This document shows positions 1-9,973 of a stretch of DNA of 64,000 nucleotides, in pieces. The notes below the pieces were generated by a model. That model did no database searches. It was not told the origin of the DNA and saw nothing but the letters and a program-made list of their open reading frames with translations. The stretch comes from Methylocystis parvus OBBP (GTDB taxonomy: Bacteria > Pseudomonadota > Alphaproteobacteria > Rhizobiales > Beijerinckiaceae), in the NCBI RefSeq assembly GCF_027571405.1, contig NZ_CP092968.1:1488001-1552000 (forward strand), in the 5' to 3' direction. The position numbers were made by a program, and so were the translations under genes. Position 1 is the stretch's first letter. Every line of letters starts with the position of its first letter.

Positions 1-3000
1 AAGAACGTCAAAAAAGACGAGAATGACGAAGGAGCGGATGGCGAAAGCGCCGAGGCGACTGCGCCGGACGCCTCCTGCGGCCAGTTTTCCTTCAAGAAGG
101 AAGCCTATCGTCTGCCGACTTTCGAAGTCACGCTCAACGCGCCGCAGACGGTCGCGCTCGACGGAACCTTCGACGTCGATCTCCTTGCGCGATATTTCGC
201 CGGCGGCCTCGCGGCGGATCGTCCGATCAAATGGCGCGCGGCGCAATTCCCGCATGTCTTCACGCCGCCCAATCGCGAGGGTTTCCTCTTCTCCACCGAC
301 GCGCGCTTCTCCGGCGACGGCAAGTTCAAATCGACCGCCATCCTTGAGCGCGACGCACGCACCGACGCAGGCGGCGCCGCCCGCATGACCTTCGACACGA
401 CGATCGAACCCACCGCCCAGCCTCGCCGCTACTCCATCGAGGCGACGGTGACGGGCGATGACGGGATCGAGGTGCGCAATGTGCAGAACGTCATCGCGCT
501 GCCGCCTTTCGTGCTCGGCGTGAAGACGCCGCGTTACGTCGAAAAGCCCGGCGCCGTGACGCCGGAGCTCATCGCCGTCGACGGCAAAAGCGAGACGATC
601 GCAGGCGTCGAGATGACGCTGCGGCTCATCAAGCGCAACTGGATCTCGACCTTGCAGGCGAGCGATTTCGCGCAAGGCGCGGCGAAATATGTCACGCAGG
701 TGCAGGACGAGACCATATTCGAACGCAAGGTGACGAGCGCGAAGGAGGCGCAGAAGATCGAGCTGACGACAAAAGACGCGGGCGTCTATCTCGTGCAGCT
801 CGAAGCCTATGACAAATTGAAGCGCCGTCAGCAGGTGAGCGTCGATTTCTTCGTCGGCGGCGACACGCCTGTCACTTTCGCCCGGCCGCCGGCGGCCTCC
901 GCGACCGTGTCGGCCGACAAGGAGAAATATGCGCCCGGCGAAACCGCGACGCTCGTCATCCAGTCCCCCTTCCAGAACGCCCGCGCGCTCGCCATCGTCG
1001 AGCAGCCGAACGGCGTCTATGACTACAGCTTCGTCGACATCGCCAATGGCTTCGGCCGCTTCGCGCTGCCGGTGAAGAAGGAGCAGACGCCGAAACTCGC
1101 CGTTCACTTCCTCGTGATGCGCGGGCGCCTGAAGGACAGCGCGCCGCAGCCTTCCGCCAATTTCGATCAGGGCAAGCCTGTCACCATCGCCGCCACCAAA
1201 TGGATCGAGGTGACGCCGATGAAGAACATCGTGAATGTGAAGCTCGACGCGCCCGGCAAGGCGCGGCCCGGCCAGCAGGTCGAGGTGACATTGAGGCTCA
1301 CTGACGATACGGGCAAGCCCGTCGCGGGCGAAGCGACTTTCTGGATGGTCGATCAGGCCGTGCTCTCGCTCGCCAAGGAGCGTCCGCTCGATCCCCTGCC
1401 CGATTTCATCGTGGCGCGCGAAACGAAGATGGCGGCGCGCGACACGCGCAACATGGCTTTCGGCGTCATCCCGCTCGAAGAGATCGCGGGCGGAGACGGC
1501 GATCTGCAGGAATGGGGCGCCGAAAACAATATTTCCGTGCGCAAAAATTTCACGCCCGTGCCGATCTATCTGCCGAACGTGAAAGTCGGCGACGACGGCG
1601 TCGCGAAGATCAAGGTCGCGCTGCCCGATACGCTCACTGTCTTCAAACTGCGCGCCAAAGCCGTAAGCGGGCCGGATCGCTTCGGCGCGGCGGGGAGCGA
1701 AATGCTCATCCGCCAGGAGCTCGTCGCGCAGCCCGCTCTGCCGCGATTCATCCGCCCCGGCGACGCTTTCGACATCGGCCTCGTGGCGCGGGTCGTCGAA
1801 GGTCCCGGCGGCGCCGGCAAGGCGGCGATCGCCGCGCCCGCGTTGAAACTCGCAGGCGACGCCAGCAATAAAATCGACTGGGCGCAGAACAAGCCTGTCC
1901 GCGTCGATCTGCGCGCTGAAGCGCCCGCATCGCTCGAAGACGGCGTGAAGCTCAATTTCCGCATTGATCGCGACGCGGACCGCGCCAGGGACGCGGTTGA
2001 GATCGACTTGCCCGTCAAGCCCGATCGCGAGCCGACGAAAAAGTATGAGGTCGTTGAAATCGCGCCGGGCGAAACCAGGACGCTCGCCGCGACGGGCGAA
2101 GCTTCGCGGCCGAAGACCTTCTCGCGCAATATCGTCGTCGCGGCCGATCCGGCGCTCGTCAAGCTCGTCGCCGGCCTCAACATGCTCGTCGATTACCCTT
2201 ATGGCTGCACCGAACAACGCCTCGCCCTCGCCCGCGCGAGCCTCTCGCTGAAAGGCTTTTCGCCCATTCTCTCGGCGGCGGGCCTGCAGGATCGCGTCTC
2301 GTCGAGCGTGACGAGCGCCGCGATGCAGATCGAGCAGTCGGTCGACAGCGACGGGCTCGTGGCCTTCTGGCCGCGCGCGCGCGGCAATGTCTCGCTCACC
2401 GCCTGGGCCTACGCCTTTCTGGCGCGCGCCGAACGCGCGGGCGAGCCCGTCGACAAGACGCTGATGGAGCGCCTCGCCAACATTCTGAAACTGTCGCTGC
2501 GCTCCGACTATTCGCGCCTGCTCACGGGCGAGGAAATGCGCGAGCGCGTGGCCGCTCTCGCCGCGCTCGCGGAAGGCGGCAAGCTCGATGAATCCTATGT
2601 CGCCGAGCTGTCGCGCCGCGCGGATTTCCTGCCCAATGAGAGCGTCGCGGAAATGACGGCGGCGGCTTCGCGCATGCCGAATGTCGACCAGCGCATTCTC
2701 GCCTCCCTCATGGAGACCATGTGGGGCCGCGTGAAGTTCGCGAGCCGCAACGGCGCGCAGGTCTATGCGGGGCAGATCGCGGAAAGCGCGTCCGATCTCG
2801 TCCTGCCGTCCGAGACGCGCAGCCTCGCCGAGATGCTGCGCGCCGCGGCGCTCGCCGCGCCCTCCGATCCGCGCGCGCCCGTTTTGCGCGACGCGTTGCT
2901 GCGGCTCGGCGAGGGCGACGGCTGGGGCACGACCAACGCCAACGCCAGCGCGATCGAAGCGCTCGCCGAAGGCTGGCGCCGTCCCGTGACGCCGATCAGC

Positions 3001-3642
3001 GTCGCCTTCGCGCAAGGCGGCGCGCCGTCAAATGTCACGATCGACGCGAATAATCCCGTGGCGCGGCATGTGACCGACAAGGATGCGCCGCTGACGATCG
3101 CCAATGCGTCGAACGCGCCGCTCGTCGCGCTCGTCGAGACAAGCTATATGCCGGTCGAGACGGGCGCGAAGGCGAAGGCGGAGAGCGAGGGCTTCGCCAT
3201 CACGCGGCAAAGCTGGCGCGTGAAGAGCGCACAGGCGCCGCAAAAGCTCGATCCATCAGATGGCGTGCTTCGGATCGATCAGGGCGAGGTCATCGAGGAG
3301 ACGGCCGAAGTCGTGAATCCCGAAGACCGCACTTATGTCGCGATCTCGCTGCCGCTCGCGGCGGGCTACGAGCCGCTCAACCCCAACATCGCCACGGCGC
3401 CTGCCGAAGCGCAACCGTCGAGCGCGCCAACGCTTGCGCCGACATGGGTTTCCTATGGCGACGACCGTGTGCTCTATGCCTACGACTCGCTGCCGAAGGG
3501 CAATTACCGCTTCGCCTTCCGTTTGAAGGCGCAAACGGCCGGATCATATACGCAGCCGCCAGCGCTCGCCGAGACGATGTACAAGAAAGGCGTCCGGGGC
3601 CAGAGCGCGGGCGCGCGCGTGGAGATCGCAAAACAGCCATGA
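1..3642 (+). CDS. Alpha-2-macroglobulin family protein, 5' end outside window
   Basis: The reading frame is open from the first base, so the N-terminus lies upstream of the window; 1213 residues are visible. Bacterial alpha-2-macroglobulins are periplasmic protease traps, usually paired with a PBP1C. The family thioester motif C-T-E-Q is intact at 2206-2217, preceded by Pro-Tyr-Gly, so this should be a thioester-competent member. The macroglobulin-like beta domains fill the first half, and the helical thioester domain covers roughly 2100-3000. The stop codon overlaps the start of pbpC by four bases (ATGA), which indicates translational coupling. Family assignment is secure; the protease target is unknown. 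Confidence 0.93.
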   Translation, partial: KNVKKDENDEGADGESAEATAPDASCGQFSFKKEAYRLPTFEVTLNAPQTVALDGTFDVDLLARYFAGGLAADRPIKWRAAQFPHVFTPPNREGFLFSTDARFSGDGKFKSTAILERDARTDAGGAARMTFDTTIEPTAQPRRYSIEATVTGDDGIEVRNVQNVIALPPFVLGVKTPRYVEKPGAVTPELIAVDGKSETIAGVEMTLRLIKRNWISTLQASDFAQGAAKYVTQVQDETIFERKVTSAKEAQKIELTTKDAGVYLVQLEAYDKLKRRQQVSVDFFVGGDTPVTFARPPAASATVSADKEKYAPGETATLVIQSPFQNARALAIVEQPNGVYDYSFVDIANGFGRFALPVKKEQTPKLAVHFLVMRGRLKDSAPQPSANFDQGKPVTIAATKWIEVTPMKNIVNVKLDAPGKARPGQQVEVTLRLTDDTGKPVAGEATFWMVDQAVLSLAKERPLDPLPDFIVARETKMAARDTRNMAFGVIPLEEIAGGDGDLQEWGAENNISVRKNFTPVPIYLPNVKVGDDGVAKIKVALPDTLTVFKLRAKAVSGPDRFGAAGSEMLIRQELVAQPALPRFIRPGDAFDIGLVARVVEGPGGAGKAAIAAPALKLAGDASNKIDWAQNKPVRVDLRAEAPASLEDGVKLNFRIDRDADRARDAVEIDLPVKPDREPTKKYEVVEIAPGETRTLAATGEASRPKTFSRNIVVAADPALVKLVAGLNMLVDYPYGCTEQRLALARASLSLKGFSPILSAAGLQDRVSSSVTSAAMQIEQSVDSDGLVAFWPRARGNVSLTAWAYAFLARAERAGEPVDKTLMERLANILKLSLRSDYSRLLTGEEMRERVAALAALAEGGKLDESYVAELSRRADFLPNESVAEMTAAASRMPNVDQRILASLMETMWGRVKFASRNGAQVYAGQIAESASDLVLPSETRSLAEMLRAAALAAPSDPRAPVLRDALLRLGEGDGWGTTNANASAIEALAEGWRRPVTPISVAFAQGGAPSNVTIDANNPVARHVTDKDAPLTIANASNAPLVALVETSYMPVETGAKAKAESEGFAITRQSWRVKSAQAPQKLDPSDGVLRIDQGEVIEETAEVVNPEDRTYVAISLPLAAGYEPLNPNIATAPAEAQPSSAPTLAPTWVSYGDDRVLYAYDSLPKGNYRFAFRLKAQTAGSYTQPPALAETMYKKGVRGQSAGARVEIAKQP

Positions 3643-5855
3643 GCAGGCTCGCGCTTCTCGCCGCGCTCGCCGTCGCCCTGACGGCTCTGCGCGGCGGGAC
3701 CATGATCATGCAGGAGGCCGAAGGCGGCGCCGCGTTCGTCGCGCCGCAAGCGACTCAAATCGTCTATGACCGCAACGGCGCCTTTCTCTCGCAGATCGGC
3801 CGCGCGATCCGGGACGCGAAAGGCGAGAAGCGCGTCGAATACGGCTTCTGGCCGCTCGAGCGCATACCCGGACGCGTCGCGGCGGCGACGCTCATTCTCG
3901 AAGACCGGCGCTTCTATTCGCATCCCGGCATTGACGCGCGCGCCGTTTTGCGCGCGCTCTGGGACAATTTCTCGCATCGCCGCCGTGTGGAGGGCGCCTC
4001 CACCATCGCCATGCAGGTCGCACGCATGCAATCGCCGGCGCCGCGCACCTACGCCAACAAATTTTGGGAGGCGGCGACCGGCCTCGCCATTGTCGCGCGC
4101 AACGGCCAGGAGGCGACGCTCTCGCATTATCTGCGGCTCGCGCCCTACGGGCTCGGCAGTCACGGGATCGCGCATGCGGCGCGCTTTTATTTTGACAAGC
4201 CTGTCGACGATCTCTCCTGGGCGCAGGTCGCGCTGCTCGCCGCCATCCCGCAATCGCCGGGCCGCATGAACCTCACGCATGAGAGCGGCTTGCGGCTTGC
4301 AAAAGAGCGGGCGCTCTACGCGATCGCGCAGCTCGAAAAGGAAGGCGCGCTCGACGCGACGCAGGCCGAACTGGCGCGGCGCGAGCTTTCGGCCATGAGG
4401 CCTTTCGAGGGCAAACGCAGGCCGGACACGCTCCATCTCGCTCTGCGTTACGAGCGGCTTGCGCATGAGGGCCGGCTGCATCCTGCGTCGATTTACGATC
4501 AACGCATTCACGCGACCATCGACCTCGCCGTCGAGCGCGAGGCGGCGCAACTCGCGCGGCGTTACCTCTCCATCTTCCGTAACGCCGGCGCGCGTCAGGT
4601 CGCGGTCATGGTCGCGGCGCGTGGAACGAACGCTATCATCGCGGATGTCGGCTCGGCGGATTACAATGATCCGCGCGCGGGCGCCTTCGATTTCACGCGC
4701 GTCTCGCGCTCGCCGGGCTCGACGCTCAAGCCCTTCATCTATGCGCTCGCGCTGGAGCGCGGCGCCTTGAGGCCGACGGACCTCCTCGACGACATTCCCG
4801 AAGGCGCGTCGGGCGTCGCCAATGCGGACGGACTGTATCTTGGACCGATGACGCCCCGACAGGCGCTCGCCAATTCGCGAAACGTGCCGGCGACCAATCT
4901 GCTGCGACGGGTGGGGCTGGAGGCGAATTTCAGTTTCCTGCACGAGCTCGGCCTGCACGATCTCGACGCGGCGCCTGAAAGCTTCGGCGTCTCCATGGCG
5001 ATCGGCGCCTTGCCGACGCGGCTCGAAAAGCTGATGCGCGCCTATGCGGCGCTCGCGGATGACGGCCTCATGCATGATCTCTCATTTGCGCGCGACGAAA
5101 CGCATGAGGCGCCGCGCCGCGTGATGTCGCTCGATACGGCGCGCCTGATCACGTCCTTTCTTGCGGATCCGCAGGCCCGCCTGCCCTCCTTCCCGCGTTA
5201 CGGACCGCTCGAATATCCTTTCGCGGTCGCGGTGAAGACCGGCACGTCGCAAAATTACCGCGACGCCTGGACCGTCGCCTACTCGCACAAATTCATCGTC
5301 GGCGTCTGGCTCGGGCGCGGCGACGCCAACGCGATGCGCGGCCTCGCCGGCGCCAATTCCGCCGCGCGGCTTGCGCATGCGCTGATGGTGAAGCTGCATG
5401 GGGCGAAGCCCGGCGAGATCGCGCTGGAGTCCTTCGCGCCGCCGCCGGATCGCGTCGCCATCGATCTCTGCCGCGCGGATGCGGGCCCAAATTGCGCACA
5501 AACCCTGCGCGAATGGGTGAAACCCGGCGAGATTGCGCCGCCTGCGCCGGCGTCGGTTTCCGCGCAGATCGAAGACGCGTCGGTCGCTGGCCCGCTCGTC
5601 ATCGCCACGCCCGAGCACAATATGCATGTCTGGCGCAATCCCGAACAGCCGCAGCATCTCAACAAGCTCGCCTTGAAGCTCGTCAATGGCGGGAAGGACG
5701 CGCAGATCGTGTGGGTGGTCGACGGCGCGCCTTTCACCGTCGCTCAGGGCGACGAAACCGTGTTCTGGCCGATGACGCCCGGCGCGCATCGCATACAGGC
5801 GCGGCTGGCGCTGGCGCCGGTGAGGTCGCGGCCGGTCAGGGTCGTCGTGGAATGA
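3639..5855 (+). CDS. pbpC: Penicillin-binding protein 1C (bifunctional glycosyltransferase/transpeptidase)
   Basis: This 738-residue class A penicillin-binding protein polymerises and crosslinks peptidoglycan at the outer face of the inner membrane. It has an N-terminal hydrophobic anchor, a GT51 domain with EDRRFYSHPG and EGASTIAMQ motifs, then a transpeptidase domain with SPGSTLKPF (SxxK), an SRN motif and KTGTSQNYRDAW, and a C-terminal PBP1C-type domain. I chose the ATG at 3639, which overlaps the macroglobulin stop, rather than an upstream in-frame codon that would lie deep inside that gene. The pairing with an alpha-2-macroglobulin gene is the classical yfhM-pbpC arrangement and suggests joint action in envelope defence and repair. 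Confidence 0.95.
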   Translation: MSRLALLAALAVALTALRGGTMIMQEAEGGAAFVAPQATQIVYDRNGAFLSQIGRAIRDAKGEKRVEYGFWPLERIPGRVAAATLILEDRRFYSHPGIDARAVLRALWDNFSHRRRVEGASTIAMQVARMQSPAPRTYANKFWEAATGLAIVARNGQEATLSHYLRLAPYGLGSHGIAHAARFYFDKPVDDLSWAQVALLAAIPQSPGRMNLTHESGLRLAKERALYAIAQLEKEGALDATQAELARRELSAMRPFEGKRRPDTLHLALRYERLAHEGRLHPASIYDQRIHATIDLAVEREAAQLARRYLSIFRNAGARQVAVMVAARGTNAIIADVGSADYNDPRAGAFDFTRVSRSPGSTLKPFIYALALERGALRPTDLLDDIPEGASGVANADGLYLGPMTPRQALANSRNVPATNLLRRVGLEANFSFLHELGLHDLDAAPESFGVSMAIGALPTRLEKLMRAYAALADDGLMHDLSFARDETHEAPRRVMSLDTARLITSFLADPQARLPSFPRYGPLEYPFAVAVKTGTSQNYRDAWTVAYSHKFIVGVWLGRGDANAMRGLAGANSAARLAHALMVKLHGAKPGEIALESFAPPPDRVAIDLCRADAGPNCAQTLREWVKPGEIAPPAPASVSAQIEDASVAGPLVIATPEHNMHVWRNPEQPQHLNKLALKLVNGGKDAQIVWVVDGAPFTVAQGDETVFWPMTPGAHRIQARLALAPVRSRPVRVVVE

Positions 5856-5860
5856 CTCCC

Positions 5861-5933
5861 GTCATTGCGAGCGCAGCGAAGCAATCCAGAGTCTCATCCC
5901 TGTCTGGATTGCTTCGCTGCGCTCGCAATGACG
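5861..5933. repeat. REP-like inverted repeat, copy 1
   Basis: Near-perfect hairpin with arms of about 28-30 bases (GTCATTGCGAGCGCAGCGAA and its complement) around a short loop. It sits between the converging genes pbpC and dapE and could also act as a bidirectional terminator. Related copies with the same outer arms GTCATTGCGAG / CTCGCAATGAC are at 7179-7259 and 18307-18372. Confidence 0.85.
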
Positions 5934-5940
5934 AGGGGAG

Positions 5941-7098
5941 TCAGCGCGTGAAATAAGACTCCAGGATCTTCAGATACACCGCCGCCAGCGCGTCGATGTC
6001 GGCGACGCGCGCATTTTCGTCCACGGCGTGGATCGTTTCGTTCGTCAGCCCAAATTCGACGACGGGACAATGGCGCGTGATGAAGCGCGCATCCGACGTG
6101 CCGCCGCTCGTCGAAAGCTCCGGCGTCAGCCCGGTCACTTCCGTCACGGCGTTGGCGACGAGCGCGGTGAAGTCCCCCGGCTGCGTCAAGAAAGAAACAG
6201 CGTTGCTCGGCGGAAACTCCAGCTCCACTTTCGCATCGCCCGCCGCCTCCCTCACAATCTCGCCGATCCGCTCGCGCAGCGTCTCGAGCGTCCAGGCGTC
6301 GTTGAAGCGCACGTTGAACTGCGCGCGCGCTTCGGCGGGGATGACGTTCACGGCCGGATTGCCGACGTCGATCGACGAGACTTCGAGATTGGTGCGATCG
6401 AAATGCGCCGTGCCGCGATCGAACTCATAGGATGAAAGCGCCGCCGCGATGCGCGCGATCACGGGCACGGGATTCGCCGCGCGGTGCGGATAGGCGACGT
6501 GGCCCTGTTTGCCGAGGACGCGGATCCTGCCGTTGAGCGAGCCGCGCCGCCCAATCTTGATCGTGTCGCCGAGCGCGTCGACATTGGTCGGTTCCCCGAC
6601 GATGCCGTGATCGAATGTCACGCCTTGCGCGCGCGCCCAGTCGAGCATCTTCACCGTGCCGTTGATCGAAGGGCCTTCCTCGTCGCCGGTGATCAGGAAA
6701 GAGAGCGTCCCCTTGGGCGCGCCGTGGCGCCCGATATAAGCCGCCGCCGCCGCCATGAAGGCGCCGATGGCGCCCTTCATGTCGCTCGCGCCGCGGCCGT
6801 AGAGAACGCCGTCCGCAATCGCCGCCTCGAAAGGATCGCATCGCCAGCGCGCAACGTCCCCCGTCGGCACGACGTCCGTATGGCCCGCGAAAACAAGATG
6901 CGGCGCGCCGGTTCCGATCGTGGCGAAGAGATTGTCCACATCGGGCGTGCCGGGCTCGGTGAAAAGCAGCCGGTGCGTCGTAAAGCCCACGGCCTTCAGC
7001 GTTCGCTCGACGACATCAAGCGCGCCGGCGTCGGCGGGCGTGACGGACGGGCAGCGGATGAGGTCGCGCGTGAGGGTTACGGCGGAAGAGAACGACAT
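5941..7098 (-). CDS. dapE: Succinyl-diaminopimelate desuccinylase
   Basis: A 385-residue M20-family metalloamidase that removes succinate from N-succinyl-LL-diaminopimelate in the lysine/meso-DAP pathway. Visible metal and catalytic motifs are [22 protein letters not shown] and [13 protein letters not shown], and a dimerisation domain follows. The length matches the family. The ATG at 7098 is preceded by a region without a gene that holds a repeat. The gene lies downstream of dapD and a DUF805 gene on the same strand, so DAP synthesis is grouped here. Confidence 0.96.
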   Translation of the reverse strand: MSFSSAVTLTRDLIRCPSVTPADAGALDVVERTLKAVGFTTHRLLFTEPGTPDVDNLFATIGTGAPHLVFAGHTDVVPTGDVARWRCDPFEAAIADGVLYGRGASDMKGAIGAFMAAAAAYIGRHGAPKGTLSFLITGDEEGPSINGTVKMLDWARAQGVTFDHGIVGEPTNVDALGDTIKIGRRGSLNGRIRVLGKQGHVAYPHRAANPVPVIARIAAALSSYEFDRGTAHFDRTNLEVSSIDVGNPAVNVIPAEARAQFNVRFNDAWTLETLRERIGEIVREAAGDAKVELEFPPSNAVSFLTQPGDFTALVANAVTEVTGLTPELSTSGGTSDARFITRHCPVVEFGLTNETIHAVDENARVADIDALAAVYLKILESYFTR

Positions 7099-7178
7099 GG
7101 TTAAAGCGCCTTCGGCAGACTGGCCTGTGACTTCATTGGCGGAGGTAAGGAGAAGTTTCGGATGATCGCTGCGCCGCC

Positions 7179-7259
7179 GTCATTGCGAGCGGAGCGAAGC
7201 CATCCAGAGCCGCATCATGGCCCTGGATTGCTTCGGAGCTAACGCTCCTCGCAATGACG
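7179..7259. repeat. REP-like inverted repeat, copy 2
   Basis: Imperfect hairpin with outer arms GTCATTGCGAGCGGAGCGAA and the matching complement ending CTCGCAATGAC, between dapE and the DUF805 gene. It has the same outer arms as the copies at 5861 and 18307 but a different loop. Confidence 0.8.
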
Positions 7260-7288
7260 GACCTGTCGACCGCCATTGTCAAGCAGGC

Positions 7289-7768
7289 TCAAACCTTGCC
7301 GCTCTCCCTGAACCCCAACTCGTAAACCGTCCAGCCGATCACGCCGACCAGCGCCGCGTCCACGCCCCACACCCAATAGATCGGCATGACCTCCGCCACG
7401 CGCGGCTGCAGCCAGCGCGTCGCGCCGTCGATCAGCGCTATGAGCGGCGCGAGGCCGGCGAGCGCGACCGGCCATTCCCAGCCAATGTCGCGGAAGCGCT
7501 TGGCCGAAAGGTTCACGTAGCAGACCGCCACAAGCAGGATGACGAAGGAATAGAGAAGAACGAAGGCGTAGGCGACCGCCGTCATCGGGACGAAGAAGGG
7601 GTCCCTGGCGAGATCATGCGCCGTATAGGGCGAGAGAAAGAGCCAGATGAGCGCGAAAGGCGCGATGACCCAGGCGAGCGCGCCGGCGCCTCTTCGCCAC
7701 GTCGCGCGGTCGATGCGGCCCTGCTCGGTGCGGTAGAGGAAGCGGATGCGCTCGGCGTCTATGGCCAT
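7289..7768 (-). CDS. DUF805 family membrane protein
   Basis: Predicted 159-residue inner-membrane protein. It begins with a conserved short cytoplasmic stretch (FLYRTEQGRIDRATWRRG), then has four hydrophobic segments and the family motif SAKRFRDIGW between segments two and three. Its ATG overlaps the dapD stop by one base (TGATG), so it is probably translated with dapD. DUF805 proteins are widespread and their role is unknown. The position between dapD and dapE does not by itself imply a lysine-pathway role. Confidence 0.85.
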   Translation of the reverse strand: MAIDAERIRFLYRTEQGRIDRATWRRGAGALAWVIAPFALIWLFLSPYTAHDLARDPFFVPMTAVAYAFVLLYSFVILLVAVCYVNLSAKRFRDIGWEWPVALAGLAPLIALIDGATRWLQPRVAEVMPIYWVWGVDAALVGVIGWTVYELGFRESGKV

Positions 7769-8625
7769 CAGTCCCTCAGCAACTCGTTGATGCCCGTCTT
7801 GCTGCGCGTCTGCGCGTCGACCGTCTTGACGATCACGGCGCAATAGAGAGACGGCCCCCAATTCTCGCCCGGCAACGCCTTGCCGGGGATATTGCCCGAG
7901 ACGACCACCGAGTAAGGCGGCACATAACCCATGTGAATCTTGCCGGTCTGCCGATCGACGACCTTGGTCGAGGCGCCGATGAAGACGCCCATCGAAATGA
8001 CCGAGCCTTTGCCGACGACGACGCCTTCCACGATCTCGGAACGCGCGCCGATGAAACAGTCATCCTCGATGATCGTCGGATTGGCCTGCAGCGGCTCCAG
8101 CACGCCGCCAATGCCGACGCCGCCGGAAAGATGCACATTCTTGCCGATCTGCGCGCAGGAGCCGACCGTCACCCAGGTGTCGACCATCGTTCCCGCATCC
8201 ACATAGGCGCCGAGATTGATGAAGGACGGCATGAGAATCGCGCCGGGCGCGACGAAGGCGGAGTGACGCACGATCGCGCCGGGAACCGAGCGAAAGCCCG
8301 CGGCGCTATGCTCGCCCGCGCCCCAGCCCATAAATTTAGAGGGAACCTTATCCCACCAGGTCGCCCCGCCCGGGCCGCCCGCGATCACGGTCATATCGTT
8401 GAGCCGGAAGGACAGGAGCACGGCTTTCTTCAGCCACTGATTGACCTTCCAGGAGTCCGGCCCGTCCCTGCCCTCGATCTTCTCGGCGACGCGCAGCTTG
8501 CCCGTGTCCAGAAGCCGCAGCGCGCTTTCGACGGCGCGGCGAATGTCGCCCTGCGTGTCGGTATTGATATTGGCGCGATCCTCGAAGGCGGCCGTGATGA
8601 GGGTCTCGAGTCCCGTGTGCGGCAT
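7768..8625 (-). CDS. dapD: 2,3,4,5-tetrahydropyridine-2,6-dicarboxylate N-succinyltransferase
   Basis: A 285-residue enzyme that transfers succinyl from succinyl-CoA to tetrahydrodipicolinate in DAP/lysine synthesis. The C-terminal half shows the hexapeptide-repeat left-handed beta helix (for example [20 protein letters not shown] and [12 protein letters not shown]), and the N-terminal helical domain is present. The length is normal for the family. It begins a minus-strand group with the DUF805 gene and dapE. Confidence 0.97.
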   Translation of the reverse strand: MPHTGLETLITAAFEDRANINTDTQGDIRRAVESALRLLDTGKLRVAEKIEGRDGPDSWKVNQWLKKAVLLSFRLNDMTVIAGGPGGATWWDKVPSKFMGWGAGEHSAAGFRSVPGAIVRHSAFVAPGAILMPSFINLGAYVDAGTMVDTWVTVGSCAQIGKNVHLSGGVGIGGVLEPLQANPTIIEDDCFIGARSEIVEGVVVGKGSVISMGVFIGASTKVVDRQTGKIHMGYVPPYSVVVSGNIPGKALPGENWGPSLYCAVIVKTVDAQTRSKTGINELLRD

Positions 8626-8730
8626 GAATGTCCCGGTGCTGCGTGAAGGCTGAGCCGGGTTGTAGGCGGGTGGCGCGGGGAGTCAACCTCGCGCTGTCCC
8701 CTCCGCCGGAGGATCGATCCGGGATGTGGG

Positions 8731-8756
8731 ATCGGAGGCGCAGCTGCGCCTCCGAT
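8731..8756. terminator. Perfect 26-base palindrome, candidate terminator
   Basis: A perfect 26-base palindrome with 13-base arms starting ATCGGAGGCGCAG, just downstream of the phosphoesterase gene. On the plus strand it is followed by TTTTC, but on the minus strand (the direction of the adjacent gene) there is no T-run. A terminator role is therefore only plausible. Confidence 0.45.
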
Positions 8757-8764
8757 TTTCATGG

Positions 8765-9877
8765 TTATTTGCAACTCGTCAGCGGATCCTTGCAGTAGGG
8801 AACGTTGATCCAGCTGAATGGCGAGGCGGCCGAAGCGTCGATCGTCAGCTTCAGCCATTCCGCCGGCGCGCTGGTCGAGCCCTGCACGGTGATGCGGGTC
8901 AGGTTGGGAACCGCGGTCGTATGGTGGATGAGGCCGGTGGGGCTGTTCGGGTCGGCGAGCGGCTTGTCGGCCCCATAAAGATGCGAGTCGCCGTTGAGCA
9001 ACAGGACCGGCTTGTTATAGATCAGGCAAAGGCGCGCCAGCTCCGCCACGAAGGTGGAATAGCCGTTCAGGCCGTCGCCGCCGGGCGCCACGGCCGCCGG
9101 GTCCCACATGTCGGCCTGAAGGGCGATCACGATCGCCTTCATGTTCTCGCGGATCGCGATCTGGAAAGCCGCATTGAGCCAACGCTCGGCCGCGAAGTTG
9201 CGGTCGATCACTTCCTTCTGATGCGCGGCGTCGTTCTCGAAGCCGTTCGTCCAGGCCAGCGTGTCATTGTTCGAGCCCGGCATGTCCACCGTGACGAACA
9301 GAGTCTGCGCGTCCCACCAGATCACATTCTCGACAAATTGCGCGTCGGACGGATAGGCCGGATCGAATTTCTCGGCCTGGGTGTTGACGAGCATTTCGTT
9401 CAGACCCAGCGTGTGGCCGGGCTTGGCGAAAAACAGCGAGCGAACCGCGGCGATCTCGCTGAGCGGCGCGCCGCTCTTGAACTCCTTGCTCTTGTGACAG
9501 TCGGTCCATTCATTGTCGCCCGGCGTGTAGACGACCGGAGTCCTGAACCGCTGGAAGAAGCTGAAAACCTTCTGATTGAAGCCGGGATCGGACGAGGAGA
9601 TCGGCGGCAGGACATTGGCGCTGGTGCAGGCCATGCTGCCGGAATGGATGTCGCCGACATGGACGAGAAGGCTGACGTCCGGATCGGCGTTGACCGAGTT
9701 GATCAGCAAATTCGCATTGTCGATGAGCAGCTGGTTGTACGGCCAGTCGCCCATGACGGCGATCGTCGTCTTTGTTTTCGGCGCGTAAGGCGTCGTCGCC
9801 ACGGTCGTCGCGCCGGCCGGCGCCGATCCACATATCGCCGCAGTGACGATCGCCGCGGAAAGCAAAAGCGTCTTCAT
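8765..9877 (-). CDS. Secreted calcineurin-like metallophosphoesterase
   Basis: A 370-residue protein with a cleavable signal peptide (hydrophobic stretch to about residue 23, ending ACG-type SAPAGA). Metallophosphoesterase-type metal motifs follow in order: AVMGDWPYNQ, HVGDIHSG, TPGDNEWTDCH and a late NGDSHLYGADKP. It is therefore probably a periplasmic or exported phosphoesterase; the first aspartate motif is GDWPY rather than the common DxH. The substrate cannot be inferred. It is a single gene with gaps on both sides. Confidence 0.75.
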   Translation of the reverse strand: MKTLLLSAAIVTAAICGSAPAGATTVATTPYAPKTKTTIAVMGDWPYNQLLIDNANLLINSVNADPDVSLLVHVGDIHSGSMACTSANVLPPISSSDPGFNQKVFSFFQRFRTPVVYTPGDNEWTDCHKSKEFKSGAPLSEIAAVRSLFFAKPGHTLGLNEMLVNTQAEKFDPAYPSDAQFVENVIWWDAQTLFVTVDMPGSNNDTLAWTNGFENDAAHQKEVIDRNFAAERWLNAAFQIAIRENMKAIVIALQADMWDPAAVAPGGDGLNGYSTFVAELARLCLIYNKPVLLLNGDSHLYGADKPLADPNSPTGLIHHTTAVPNLTRITVQGSTSAPAEWLKLTIDASAASPFSWINVPYCKDPLTSCK

Positions 9878-9973
9878 TCTTCCCCCACAGGTAAATTATC
9901 GAGTGGGGTCCTAGCGGGCGCGCATGTCAGTCGCATGTCGACGATCTTGCGGAGCCGAAAAGCGCTCGATCCG

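Noticed and set aside
3504..5075. Minus-strand open frame of about 520 codons opposite pbpC
   Set aside because: It is antisense to a well-supported penicillin-binding protein and has low-complexity Arg-rich composition.
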